From positions 1 to 26,984 of the IMG/VR virus record IMGVR_UViG_3300005253_000396: 26,984 bases of DNA; one strand, 5' to 3'. This DNA is from a virus. The notes below the pieces were generated by a model that saw only the letters and a list, made by a program, of their open reading frames with translations, did not search any database and was not told the DNA's origin. The position numbers and the translations under genes are program-made. Shown one piece after another: positions 16,601 to 25,133 of this stretch (its first letter is position 1; every line of letters begins with the position of its first letter).

Positions 16601-18097
16601 TTAACTTGTTGCTGCGCCTGGACCATTCTCTCTCAATTCTCTGAGAAGGCCTAATGACGTAGCAGCGATTCTAAAGTTCTGCAATTCAGTAGGACTCAAT
16701 AGTTGAGGAACTACCAAATCGTCGTTATTATCAAATGCTGTTTTAATAGTTCTGGATAACGATTGAGTTTTATATGTGCTAGGCCGAAATACGCTGAATG
16801 GTGCCAATTGTCCTTCTTTCACTACACTTACCATTAGATTTACTGTATCGAAATAATCAGTAGTTTCAGCACTTAATCCAAATGGTCCTTCAAAAACTGA
16901 ATTTCCATCAATGAACGTTCGTGACCTACCAACAATTTTAAATTGCTGTTGCCCAAGTAAACTATCTGCAACAACATGTTCGACCGTTCGCCTAGATACT
17001 CGGCCGGGCGAGTTTCCAGTTAATTGACCGTCTGCATCTACAACAAACCCCCGCCGTTGCGTTGCTGAACCAAACGATGGTGGAATACCTTCTACATCTT
17101 TTACCAATTGCTGTAATGGTGTCAAATCCTCACCATCTTTTGCATCAAGACCTGTTGGGTCACATTCCGTTGGTAGTATGATTGGCGGATATGCTCGGCC
17201 ATCTGCTTCCGTAATCCAGCCGGTAGGTGGTGGGCCTGGAACTTGATCACCAGCAGTAAAGCTGGCGCCTTCGTTTGTGGTCCCGTCTGCACCAGCAACG
17301 AATGCTGGGGTTGGTATTGGCACCTCAATTGGTAGTTCAACTGTTTCAGTAATGGTAATGACTTCTGGTTCAATAGAGCCCGTAGTCTGGTCATCGTCAA
17401 CTGGAAAATCGCCCTCTTTAACATTCAAATCATCAGGCGGAACAATTTCAGTGCTAACGAATACAGGTCCAGTCAACTCTTCATTGGGGAAAATATCAAA
17501 CACAATTTCATCTAATATATTTCCTGGATTGAAGGTCTTGGCCTGTTCTTCAACAAAACTGAACATTACATTGATGAGTCCCTTTCCGCTGCCCTCAAAT
17601 TGGATAGGTTCTCCTTCTCCTACAGACTGACCCAATTGACCTGTATCAATTAAAGTGGTGATGCGTGGGTCTAAACCTCGCGATCCGACCCTTCCTTCTC
17701 TTTCTGCTGATGTTGGGAAAGTTAAAGGTGGGGTTGTGGTATCACCTATAAATGGAACCAGAAATTCCGTGCCCAAATTTGACCTTAAGTATGATGGAAG
17801 AGTTAATGTTACACGCAAGGCAACATTAACCGTCTTATTCTGAATACTGAATATGAATGGTCCAATTTTTGGATCTAAACCGACATTAAATACAAACTGT
17901 GAAAATTCTCTGCGGTCAGGCACGATGAAGAACATATCTTCAATAATCTGAGCGCGAAATGTATTTATAGGATCAGTGAACGGATTAACTACCACCATTG
18001 GTCTAAAATTACCGTCGTCAGACCCCGGAATTATTGGCTGATCTATGAGTCGAATTGGCGGTGGATCGCCAATTGGTCTCGTAATAATACTTGTCAT
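16601..18097 (-). CDS. Tail structural protein with Ig-like and Pro-rich linker parts
   Basis: This 498-residue protein has a well-placed ATG preceded by AAGGTAATTG. Residues 45-220 form a beta-sandwich-like region (FSIQNKTVNVALRVTLTL, then INVMFSF) similar in pattern to a region of the 541-residue neighbour. Residues 230-310 are an acidic and Pro-rich linker ending in PPPTGWITEADGRAYPP, a decayed copy of the neighbour's Cys-pair module with only C312 near it. The C-terminal 180 residues are more mixed, with a strand-rich part (HVVADSLLGQQQFKIVGRS) and a final helix. No enzyme motif, signal peptide or membrane segment is visible. It is probably a peripheral baseplate or fibre-attachment protein that arose partly by duplication with its neighbour. 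Confidence 0.72.
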   Translation of the reverse strand: MTSIITRPIGDPPPIRLIDQPIIPGSDDGNFRPMVVVNPFTDPINTFRAQIIEDMFFIVPDRREFSQFVFNVGLDPKIGPFIFSIQNKTVNVALRVTLTLPSYLRSNLGTEFLVPFIGDTTTPPLTFPTSAEREGRVGSRGLDPRITTLIDTGQLGQSVGEGEPIQFEGSGKGLINVMFSFVEEQAKTFNPGNILDEIVFDIFPNEELTGPVFVSTEIVPPDDLNVKEGDFPVDDDQTTGSIEPEVITITETVELPIEVPIPTPAFVAGADGTTNEGASFTAGDQVPGPPPTGWITEADGRAYPPIILPTECDPTGLDAKDGEDLTPLQQLVKDVEGIPPSFGSATQRRGFVVDADGQLTGNSPGRVSRRTVEHVVADSLLGQQQFKIVGRSRTFIDGNSVFEGPFGLSAETTDYFDTVNLMVSVVKEGQLAPFSVFRPSTYKTQSLSRTIKTAFDNNDDLVVPQLLSPTELQNFRIAATSLGLLRELRENGPGAATS

Positions 18098-18106
18098 TCA
18101 ATTACC

Positions 18107-19732
18107 TTATTCTAAGATTCGGAAGTCATCTCTATCACCTCCGCCGGTTGAAATCCGTGACTTAAACTCTTCTGGTGGTGGACTAATGAATACCAACTTA
18201 GGATCATCCAATACAACTGTTCTCCTAGCCCGTATTATGGTTGTACCCTTTCTCGCAATTACCTCAACTGATCTAGTTGTCTTTTTATCAAGAGAATCTT
18301 CAAGTCTCCTCAAATCAGTTTCAGTGAGCCGATAGCCTACAATTGGTTTTTGAAGGGCAGTGTTTCCAGTTCCAGCACCTTGTCTGTTCACATCAAAATT
18401 CCAAGAATAGGAAAAAGTAGTTGGGTCGTCTCCAAAAAGATTTGCTGTTAGCAATACACGTGCTGTAGACCTAGATCCATCAAACGTCGGCTCTAACTCG
18501 TTAAATGCGACATTCAATTGCACTGTGGGCTGTGGAGGTGGAGGTGGAATATAACAGCCGTCAGATCGAAGAATATAATCCTCCGGTGGAAATCCTTCTC
18601 TTGTTGTGCGTGTACCAGTCGAACAATCGTCCCATGTTGGGGTTGGTGGTGGAGGTGGCGGAGGAAGAATTGGTTCCTCTGGTGGTAATATAATTGGTTC
18701 ATCCGGCGGCAGTGGTTCACCAACATCAATATTATCGTCCTTATCTTTTGCAATGGTGATTGTGCCTGCTGACACTGCTACAAGAATATCAGATCTAATC
18801 AATCCTTCAGGAAGCAAGTCTAATTCTCTTACATCAAAAAGAACATCAACCAATCTCTCTCCTTGTGTTGACAATTCGAAACTATCAGCTGGTAAACCAC
18901 CAAGACCTTGATCGCCAACAAACTGAAACGCTGTAACAAATTTGGCGGGTTTTGGGCCACCTAGCGCCACGTTGAGCGTCATATTCGTTGACCGATTAAA
19001 AAACTTCAATCTATGTGGCGATAATCCAGCACCAGATCCTAAAACATATGCACGTTCTACTCTAGTCTCGGAACCAGGTCGAACGTCTATAACTTCTAAC
19101 AAATCTACTACAGATGTGTCATCAGCACTGAGTGGTGGTTTATAACAACCCGATTCTGTTCTTATCCATCCCGATGGCGGATCGCCTTCTCGGGTCAGTC
19201 CGTCATCACAACTGCGCCAAGTTTTTACTGCTATTCTGGCTATATTAAAACTTATATTACCTGCACCACTTGGAACTCCCCACTCAACAGTTATTAGATG
19301 TGAGCCGGCCGTAGGAGTGACTCGTTCTATTTTGGTTCTACTTCCTCCCGCTCTAAAGTCATCAATAATAACTCTACCATCTAACTTTACTCGAAACTGA
19401 TCACTAGCTTCAATATTAAAATCGTGCTCATTGTTATCGAATTCGAAAAATCCAGTCCAACGATAAAATGCTTGACTATCGCTGACGTTGAAACTTATTA
19501 TTGGACCCGATACAATTTCCTGAGCAGGATTTGTTGGTGTTCCACCCGGAGTGGGAAGGAACGATAAGTTGCCATCATGCCGTGTTTTCCTATATTGGTT
19601 CGTAGGAACATCTAATAGGACTATATCATCGACTGTGCGGGCGGTGCCGGTGACCGTTGGAGACGTGATCGAACCGCCACCTCCACCGCCACCACCGTTC
19701 ACGCCGTTGACCAATCTAGAATCGATTACCAT
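18107..19732 (-). CDS. Multidomain tail protein: PA14-like, Ig-like, Cys-pair modules, PKD-like
   Basis: This 541-residue protein starts after GGAGTAATAA. In order it has an eight-Gly linker (13-20), a PA14-like sugar-binding domain (about 72-170, with AFYRWTGFFEF and QFRVKLDGRVIIDDF), Cys-pair module 1 (171-200, C175 and C196), an Ig-like sandwich (about 205-328), a Pro-rich linker (338-366), Cys-pair module 2 (366-398, C370 and C393), a PKD/Ig-like part (about 402-510, with SYSWNFDV) and a short basic/acidic tail. Few other proteins here have paired cysteines. The architecture of rigid Pro linkers between binding-type domains suggests an extended host-contact or adhesin-like baseplate protein. 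The next gene repeats part of the layout. Confidence 0.75.
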   Translation of the reverse strand: MVIDSRLVNGVNGGGGGGGGSITSPTVTGTARTVDDIVLLDVPTNQYRKTRHDGNLSFLPTPGGTPTNPAQEIVSGPIISFNVSDSQAFYRWTGFFEFDNNEHDFNIEASDQFRVKLDGRVIIDDFRAGGSRTKIERVTPTAGSHLITVEWGVPSGAGNISFNIARIAVKTWRSCDDGLTREGDPPSGWIRTESGCYKPPLSADDTSVVDLLEVIDVRPGSETRVERAYVLGSGAGLSPHRLKFFNRSTNMTLNVALGGPKPAKFVTAFQFVGDQGLGGLPADSFELSTQGERLVDVLFDVRELDLLPEGLIRSDILVAVSAGTITIAKDKDDNIDVGEPLPPDEPIILPPEEPILPPPPPPPTPTWDDCSTGTRTTREGFPPEDYILRSDGCYIPPPPPQPTVQLNVAFNELEPTFDGSRSTARVLLTANLFGDDPTTFSYSWNFDVNRQGAGTGNTALQKPIVGYRLTETDLRRLEDSLDKKTTRSVEVIARKGTTIIRARRTVVLDDPKLVFISPPPEEFKSRISTGGGDRDDFRILE

Positions 19733-19735
19733 TTA

Positions 19736-20728
19736 TTACTCCGTTCGTAAACGTGTAGAGGTTAGTGTAATTGGAACCCCATCACGATTTAAAATCTGTA
19801 GTCGTGGATCCACCTGCCCACTGTTAATTATATTAATTAATGTGCGGCCTATTCCATCACGAATAAACTTTTGAAGTTCCACATCTTGAATCTGCAAGTC
19901 TTTTACATCTTTCGCCAAAGCATCCAAAATTCTATTCCGTATCTGTGGGACAGATATTCCAAATATAGCAAATAGATTAGAACCCAAGCCTGACCGTCTT
20001 ATTCTATTTGCGGTTGTAGATTCATTTTCTCTATTAGCTTCTTGGTCAAGTCTCGCAATTTCTTCTTCAAACTTGGTAAAATCAATTGATTCAACTGATA
20101 TGCCCGCTGGACTAAGGGAAAGGTCGAGAGAGATTCCGAATGCCTGATCTACAATTGCCTGAGCAACGAATCGAGGAACTGAAGGTTCAACAAACTCGTT
20201 GATTTCATGGACCACTTTGTCATTGGAAAACGCAGGTCGTAAACGCAATTCCTTGCGGGACGGTGAAATATCACTGATAAACAATCGTCTATCAACTCCA
20301 CCTGCTTCTTGTCCTACTTCATCCCTAAAGAGGTTGACTGCGATAGAATATCGACCGGGCGGTAAGCCCTCTGGCTTTCCACTTTCATCTAACGAACCTA
20401 ATCCCAACAACACATTAACCAAATCAATTTGCAACACATCAGGCGTTTGATCTTGTCCAATACCAACCTGTTGGTTTGGCGTGAACGCTATCAATCTGAG
20501 TGCTTTATCGTTTGGTCGTAAATTTACATGGCCAACAATATTATTAAGTTCGTCGAATACAAAAATTTCAACCACGTCTCGGTTGGTTTGGCCGAAAACA
20601 ACTTCCTTTTCAACACGGCGTCCATCCTTACGGTCTTGAAGTAAGATTCTATCTTCTTGGGAAACTCTGCGTGGTCGTAAATTTGGAGTTTCTTGTATCT
20701 CGTCAGGGAAATTCTTTTGATTAGGCAT
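19736..20728 (-). CDS. Tail structural protein of unknown function
   Basis: This 330-residue protein has its ATG overlapping the preceding TAA as TAATG, so it is translationally coupled to the 130-residue gene. The N-terminal 170 residues are beta-rich: a VVEIFVFDELNNIVGHV strand pair, then LPPGRYSIAVNLFRDEVG, then FISDISPSRKELRL. This last pattern resembles a domain I recall in phage structural proteins that places a strand-turn before an ISPSRxE motif. The C-terminal 130 residues are largely helical and charged (FEEEIARLDQEANRE, DVKDLQIQDVELQKFI). It has no Cys, enzyme motif or membrane segment. Sitting between the DNRLRE protein and the large host-contact proteins, it is probably an outer baseplate component or adaptor. 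Confidence 0.7.
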   Translation of the reverse strand: MPNQKNFPDEIQETPNLRPRRVSQEDRILLQDRKDGRRVEKEVVFGQTNRDVVEIFVFDELNNIVGHVNLRPNDKALRLIAFTPNQQVGIGQDQTPDVLQIDLVNVLLGLGSLDESGKPEGLPPGRYSIAVNLFRDEVGQEAGGVDRRLFISDISPSRKELRLRPAFSNDKVVHEINEFVEPSVPRFVAQAIVDQAFGISLDLSLSPAGISVESIDFTKFEEEIARLDQEANRENESTTANRIRRSGLGSNLFAIFGISVPQIRNRILDALAKDVKDLQIQDVELQKFIRDGIGRTLINIINSGQVDPRLQILNRDGVPITLTSTRLRTE

Positions 20729-21120
20729 TACACAAACTCTTTAAACTCAGGATCTACTATTCGTGAAACCTGCTCTCCTCTAAATAAATCGTGCTTCATA
20801 ACGATAGATGCTCTTGGAAAGCCTTCCTTCCCACTCAAATCTATTCTAATAGACTGTGCTAAATCTCGGCGAACCTGTTCTTGCTTCGGATCAAAGACTA
20901 GATTTTTTCCTTTCTCTACAAGTTCTTGTAGAGCAGCATCTATTCTTTCACGAAATCGTTCATCCAAAACAAACTCAATCGTATCTTTTTTATCACCCTC
21001 TAGAAAAGTGTCAACGACGACAACAGTTCTTTGGGTTCTTGGTCCTTCAGCGTCGGCCGGAACTAGTAAATCAGATCGTATTACCGCTTCGTCACCACTA
21101 GTATCAGTGATTAGACTCAT
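20728..21120 (-). CDS. Small protein of unknown function in baseplate block
   Basis: This 130-residue acidic protein is linked to both neighbours by one-base TAATG overlaps, so its level is probably matched to theirs. It has a central helical segment (FRERIDAALQELVEKG, about 55-70) between beta-rich ends, and the C-terminus reads RIVDPEFKEFV. No Cys, signal or enzyme motif is visible. I do not recognise it. Tight coupling to the DNRLRE protein and the 330-residue protein suggests that the three assemble together. Confidence 0.65.
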   Translation of the reverse strand: MSLITDTSGDEAVIRSDLLVPADAEGPRTQRTVVVVDTFLEGDKKDTIEFVLDERFRERIDAALQELVEKGKNLVFDPKQEQVRRDLAQSIRIDLSGKEGFPRASIVMKHDLFRGEQVSRIVDPEFKEFV

Positions 21121-22154
21121 TAAACCACCCTAAATGTATGTCCAATATCAATTACTTCTGGCCCCCACGGTTTCTGAGTGCGGACCAAAATCTTGTAAGT
21201 CCTATTAATATACATATTTTCAATCTTCAAATCGAAGAAACTACCAGTGCTATCTGCACTTAGCAATGACCCCGTATCGAATGGAACGATAAATGCCTTC
21301 GTGGCTGCATCTTGAACACCAATGTAAGATGCGCTAGGAAGGAAAAACTTGTTGCTAAATCGGAATGTATCCGTGAAGCTCTTAATTGGTTGGACTTCTC
21401 GAACACCAAATCTAATCCTATGCGTTGATCCAGTTGCCATCAATTGTCGTAGATTCGGAATGAATATCGTGCTTTCATCTGGTGCTGCTGCCAACCCACT
21501 ATTTGGCGTAACACTCATAGTCTGAGTAGGCCATACTGCCTCAAGTGTAGGCGGATAAATTGTGTGCGTATTACGTGAGAAAAATCTGATGTTCGGAGTT
21601 ATTTTATTGTCGAGCTCATCTACTATTGGAATTCTGATTAGTAATCCATTGTTGGTACTTCCCGTTAACCATGCTCTAACTTGTTCACTGACATCAATTC
21701 TGATGTCGGCCGGTTTCCAATCAAAGGAATGTGTTGTAATCAATGACCCTGTTGCTCCGCCCGGCTGTCCTATTGATTCTGTCCAGAAATTACCAGCTGA
21801 ATCCATTATGTTCCACGTTACACCATCTTGTGGATTCTCTAAGTCCTGCTCAAAAAAACCAGTGCCTTCATCCCAACTTCCGGTGGTCGCATAAATGTCT
21901 ACTTCCTGATTGCGTTGAAACCTCGATGCATTTGCGATTCGTAAATTTAGAAAGAAGGAAGCTGAAGTTGTTGCAGGGACACCAGTAAATTTGGTAACAT
22001 CAAATTGAATTAAGCATCTTACAGAACTGCTCACAACACTGCCAGTATCACCAAGCTTACCAACCTCTAGAATTTCATCGAAGCCTGTATTGCGGTTTGG
22101 AAATGCGTGATATATCGACGCATCTTGCAACGGCGTTATAAATTGTCGGCCCAT
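21120..22154 (-). CDS. DNRLRE-type baseplate/tail protein
   Basis: Starting at the ATG of MGRQFITPL gives 344 residues. That ATG follows the gp6 stop as TAACATG and has GGGAG 14 bases upstream. A GTG five codons earlier has the GGGA touching it and is less likely. Residues about 10-215 fit a DNRLRE/CBM96-like beta-sandwich: SVRCLIQFDVTKF, ASFFLNLRIANAS, IYATTGSWDEGTGF, IDVSEQVRAWLTGSTNNGL, FFSRNTHTIYPPTLEAVW. In cellular proteins this fold is a surface or sugar-binding module. The rest (about 225-344) is another beta domain ending KPWGPEVIDIGHTFRVV. Its place immediately after gp6 is where T4 encodes gp7, but no gp7 likeness is seen in this protein. Confidence 0.72.
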   Translation of the reverse strand: MGRQFITPLQDASIYHAFPNRNTGFDEILEVGKLGDTGSVVSSSVRCLIQFDVTKFTGVPATTSASFFLNLRIANASRFQRNQEVDIYATTGSWDEGTGFFEQDLENPQDGVTWNIMDSAGNFWTESIGQPGGATGSLITTHSFDWKPADIRIDVSEQVRAWLTGSTNNGLLIRIPIVDELDNKITPNIRFFSRNTHTIYPPTLEAVWPTQTMSVTPNSGLAAAPDESTIFIPNLRQLMATGSTHRIRFGVREVQPIKSFTDTFRFSNKFFLPSASYIGVQDAATKAFIVPFDTGSLLSADSTGSFFDLKIENMYINRTYKILVRTQKPWGPEVIDIGHTFRVV

Positions 22155-22155
22155 G

Positions 22156-24153
22156 TTATTGTATTGCACTCCCGATAATGTCTGAGTCAGGAAATCTGAC
22201 TTCGAAAATCATAGGATCAAGAGACGGAAAAACAATTCCGTTCGTCTCGTCCAATGCATTGCCCTTAATATCATAACGGAAACTTTCATAGTCTCCACCG
22301 TCACGGAATGCGTAACGATTGAAAATCTCCAACTTTGTCACACTTTGAACACCCTCTACACCTGCAATGGTGAGAAACAAATCATTCAAAATGATAGGTT
22401 GGTTAATATCCCATCTAGGAATATCAAAGAAGTCTTTGACTGCATCAATAGTAGTGGCCAAGACAGTATTGACATTGTGATTCTTGAAAACAACAATTTT
22501 GAATCTGACTCCGATATTAACTACAAAGGCGTCAATAATTTGAATCTGATCGGTCAACATCTTGAATTGTGACAAATATTGCTTCAAGTTTTGTTTCACC
22601 TGAAGGTTCAATGTTCGAAGTCGTTTGTTTTCATCAAAGCCTAAAACATAGACGTTAACCAATCTCGGATTTCCTTCGTTAGCTACAAGCTGGTCTCTCT
22701 CTGGATCCACCGGGTCTAGATTTGGTGCGCCGGTGACAATATTTCCTATTCGTGTGTTCTCGACCGCAGCTAGTTGATCATCTTGAATAACGAACGATTT
22801 AGCTATGCCACCGAATCGAGGCGGCATTGCATGCACCCTAACTTTATAATCGGCCGGGGTGACAATACGATTCTGCGAGTTAAAGAATGCCAACGTAGAC
22901 TGGCGAATCTCTTCTACAGTATCTCGTCCTTTTCCGCCCGTTGCTGGGTCAGGATTGTTGATAGCTAAAGATCTAATGGTATCATCAAACAAAGGCTGTT
23001 CGGCAGTTGAAAATACATCTCTATCATTAACAACAGCAACTTCCCGAATCTTGTTGATTGTGTTTGCTGGAACATTACTCTCAATTCCCCCACCCACAAC
23101 ATAAGTGATTGTTAGCGTTGTGTTCGATGGCGCCAATCCAAATGTGCTCGAAGAAAGGAAATCTGCTGGGTCAAGAGAAGTCGAACCTAACCGCGTCTGG
23201 AACTCGTCGCTTCCAATCTTACCAGAATCCAAAGAAATCAACTCATTTTGGTCATCCAATACGCCGGAACCAAAAACAATTTCCAATTTGAAATCAGAAT
23301 TATAACGAGTAATAAATCGTCTTGGTGTTCTCTGGAATTTGATAATCTTTGCGGGTGGAATGCTTATGCTACTTCCTGATATAGCATGAATGTTATCTTT
23401 GTTTTGAATGACTACATCTGCTGCTAGAAAGTCTACCTCGCTCCATACATTTCCATTGGAATCTTCGATGCTGATGATTCCGAGAATGCTTTCATCTGAC
23501 AATTCAATCTTGCTGAACCGAATTGGGTCCGTGAATGTCCTTGTGACGGTTTTGATTGTTCCTGCTTCTAACTTGACTTTCTTTCTAATAAGATAAGTAA
23601 GAGGACTGTTGTCGTCGTTAATAGAAAATACAGTAACTTTTTGCTCGCTCTCCGGCGTGTTAACAGAAAAGTCTATCTCTTCAGTGTTTCGGAAGTCCAC
23701 TGCTCCGAAATCCTCGGAACGTTGGAATACACTATTTGCCGCTATCTTCAAGAAGAATCTGGAATCGGGCGCGAAGTTAGAACCAACTTCTTGTGCCGGA
23801 ACTAATTGAAATACATCAGCCGAGGTAAATGCTGCTGTTGCTGGCTTTGGTCTAAATCCAAATGCTTGAGCAATGCTGATTATGCTTTCATCCTCTTCTG
23901 CAAAGTTGACCAGACTTTCACGAAACTGATTATCAATATAATAGGACAAAACATCTCCAACGAACGATGCCATCTCAATGAACATCATTCCAGGCGATGC
24001 CTCATTGAAGTCAGTATATGTGTCTGGAAAATATACCTTAGCAAAATCAATTAGACTCTGCCTAAACTCCGGAAAGGTTTTGTTTAGAAAACGCACTTCC
24101 TTAGATGTTGGGGCAAAGTCTTTCGTTAGTTTTTGAATATTGGTAGTTGCCAC
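22156..24153 (-). CDS. gp6: Baseplate wedge protein gp6 (baseplate J family)
   Basis: This 665-residue protein is almost the same length as T4 gp6 (660). The N-terminus has the typical start of the family: helical LIDFAKVYFPDTYTDFNEASPGMMFIEMAS, then DVLSYYIDNQFRESLV, then SIAQAFGFRPKPATAA. Later come the J-domain landmarks GKGRDTVEEIRQ, RIVTPADYKVRV and a C-terminal helix-strand part with FFDIPRWDINQPI and the GVEGVQSV loop. gp6 forms the ring that holds the wedges together and drives the baseplate switch during sheath contraction. The start is GTG, with GGAG seven bases upstream. gp25 lies immediately before it, as in most contractile systems. Confidence 0.93.
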   Translation of the reverse strand: MATTNIQKLTKDFAPTSKEVRFLNKTFPEFRQSLIDFAKVYFPDTYTDFNEASPGMMFIEMASFVGDVLSYYIDNQFRESLVNFAEEDESIISIAQAFGFRPKPATAAFTSADVFQLVPAQEVGSNFAPDSRFFLKIAANSVFQRSEDFGAVDFRNTEEIDFSVNTPESEQKVTVFSINDDNSPLTYLIRKKVKLEAGTIKTVTRTFTDPIRFSKIELSDESILGIISIEDSNGNVWSEVDFLAADVVIQNKDNIHAISGSSISIPPAKIIKFQRTPRRFITRYNSDFKLEIVFGSGVLDDQNELISLDSGKIGSDEFQTRLGSTSLDPADFLSSSTFGLAPSNTTLTITYVVGGGIESNVPANTINKIREVAVVNDRDVFSTAEQPLFDDTIRSLAINNPDPATGGKGRDTVEEIRQSTLAFFNSQNRIVTPADYKVRVHAMPPRFGGIAKSFVIQDDQLAAVENTRIGNIVTGAPNLDPVDPERDQLVANEGNPRLVNVYVLGFDENKRLRTLNLQVKQNLKQYLSQFKMLTDQIQIIDAFVVNIGVRFKIVVFKNHNVNTVLATTIDAVKDFFDIPRWDINQPIILNDLFLTIAGVEGVQSVTKLEIFNRYAFRDGGDYESFRYDIKGNALDETNGIVFPSLDPMIFEVRFPDSDIIGSAIQ

Positions 24154-24154
24154 T

Positions 24155-24529
24155 TTAGAACTCCACTACAATAGTTTCGGTGATGTCAGTATTGGTATTG
24201 AGACTGAAAGTAACTTCTAAGAGAGTGCTATTCTTATCTTCGTCTCGCGTTACCACTTGTTCCACGATGTTTAAGAATGGCATCCATTTACGAACTGCTG
24301 AAGCTACAGCATTTTTGACGTTCTTATCGTATTCTTCGTCCATTTGGGTGAATATCAGACTGTGCAAATCCGAACCAAAATCTGGTTGGAATACGCGTTC
24401 GCCCTTCCGTGTCAAGATTAAATTAATCAGATTAGACTTGATTTGCGTGATAACATCGAACGCTTGTCCGAAGTATCCAGTCTTTCCACGCTTCAATGGA
24501 AGAGTAATTCCTAATGCGGTATCTGTCAT
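24155..24529 (-). CDS. gp25: Baseplate wedge protein gp25 (gpW/gp25 family)
   Basis: This 124-residue protein (T4 gp25 is 132) carries the clear gp25 core at residues 33-60: NLINLILTRKGERVFQPDFG, then SDLHSLIF. It is followed by the helix DKNVKNAVASAVRKWMPFL and a two-strand end. gp25 sits in the wedge beside gp6 and starts sheath polymerisation. Its ATG overlaps the preceding stop by one base (TAATG). All of the conserved residues of the EPR-like core (G43, E44, R45, P49, F51, G52) are present. Confidence 0.95.
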   Translation of the reverse strand: MTDTALGITLPLKRGKTGYFGQAFDVITQIKSNLINLILTRKGERVFQPDFGSDLHSLIFTQMDEEYDKNVKNAVASAVRKWMPFLNIVEQVVTRDEDKNSTLLEVTFSLNTNTDITETIVVEF

Positions 24530-25125
24530 TATTCAGGCCTTTTCATACCAGGACGCCAATTAGACTTAAAACTGGTTTCTTTCAAAACATCTGCACTTCT
24601 CTTGCCCAACGCGGCAACGACTGCCATTGGAACATCGGCGCCGCCGTCTACGCCGCCGGGCTGCGCAGGTAGATTTGCAAACTGTGGTTCATAAGCTTCC
24701 TCTGCCTCTGACTCGCCTTCAGCCGCAACTGGTTGGTTGACAGGTGCTGCCGCTGGATTGACGTTGTAGTCTCTCATATGAGCTACACCCAATTTCGTTT
24801 CCCTTTCCAAAAGTCCGCCGTCCATAGAAACACCAGCAACTATTTGAGCTGTCTCACCAGGAACAGCGATTGCGCCTCTTGCGCCTGGCCTCATATCTCC
24901 ATAACCGATCATTGCTGCCAACTTCATCTTATCTATAGGTTGAGTTGTTTTACCTGTACGGACGCCCTCGCGCACTGCGCCTCGTTTGGCTGCTCTTCGC
25001 TTAACTCGTTTGACTTCTTTGGCCATAATTGAACCAACGGTCTCTTTCAAAAGTTGAGGAAGGATACTGTATAATTCCCTTCTAATTTCCTCTTGAACCA
25101 TCTTTCGTAATTCTGACTTATTCAT
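24529..25125 (-). CDS. Unknown protein between spike and gp25
   Basis: This 198-residue protein starts after AGAGG. It has an N-terminal amphipathic helix (residues 1-40), a strongly basic stretch at about 37-58 (KEVKRVKRRAAKRGAVREG), a Gly-rich middle (IGYGDMRPGARGAIAVPG) and an Ala/Pro/Glu-rich linker at about 120-150. It ends KSNWRPGMKRPE. It has no enzyme motif, membrane segment or Cys. The layout of helix, basic patch and flexible linker suggests an assembly factor or a connector that binds partners along its length. It lies between hub and wedge genes and is coupled to gp25 through TAATG. I do not recognise a family. Confidence 0.65.
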   Translation of the reverse strand: MNKSELRKMVQEEIRRELYSILPQLLKETVGSIMAKEVKRVKRRAAKRGAVREGVRTGKTTQPIDKMKLAAMIGYGDMRPGARGAIAVPGETAQIVAGVSMDGGLLERETKLGVAHMRDYNVNPAAAPVNQPVAAEGESEAEEAYEPQFANLPAQPGGVDGGADVPMAVVAALGKRSADVLKETSFKSNWRPGMKRPE

Positions 25126-25133
25126 AACAACCT

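Noticed and set aside
17962-17969. Exact T4 late-promoter box TATAAATA on the minus strand
   Set aside because: It lies well inside the 498-residue gene (about 130 bases after its start), encodes ordinary residues, and no other gene here has such a box upstream.
18606-18911. Long plus-strand open frames opposite the tail genes
   Set aside because: They mirror Pro/Gly/Ser-rich minus-strand coding, lack ribosome sites and have skewed composition.
19672-19697. Repeat-like GGN run coding eight glycines
   Set aside because: The codons are mixed and it is simply a flexible linker at the N-terminus of the 541-residue protein. There is no sign of tandem-repeat expansion from one window.
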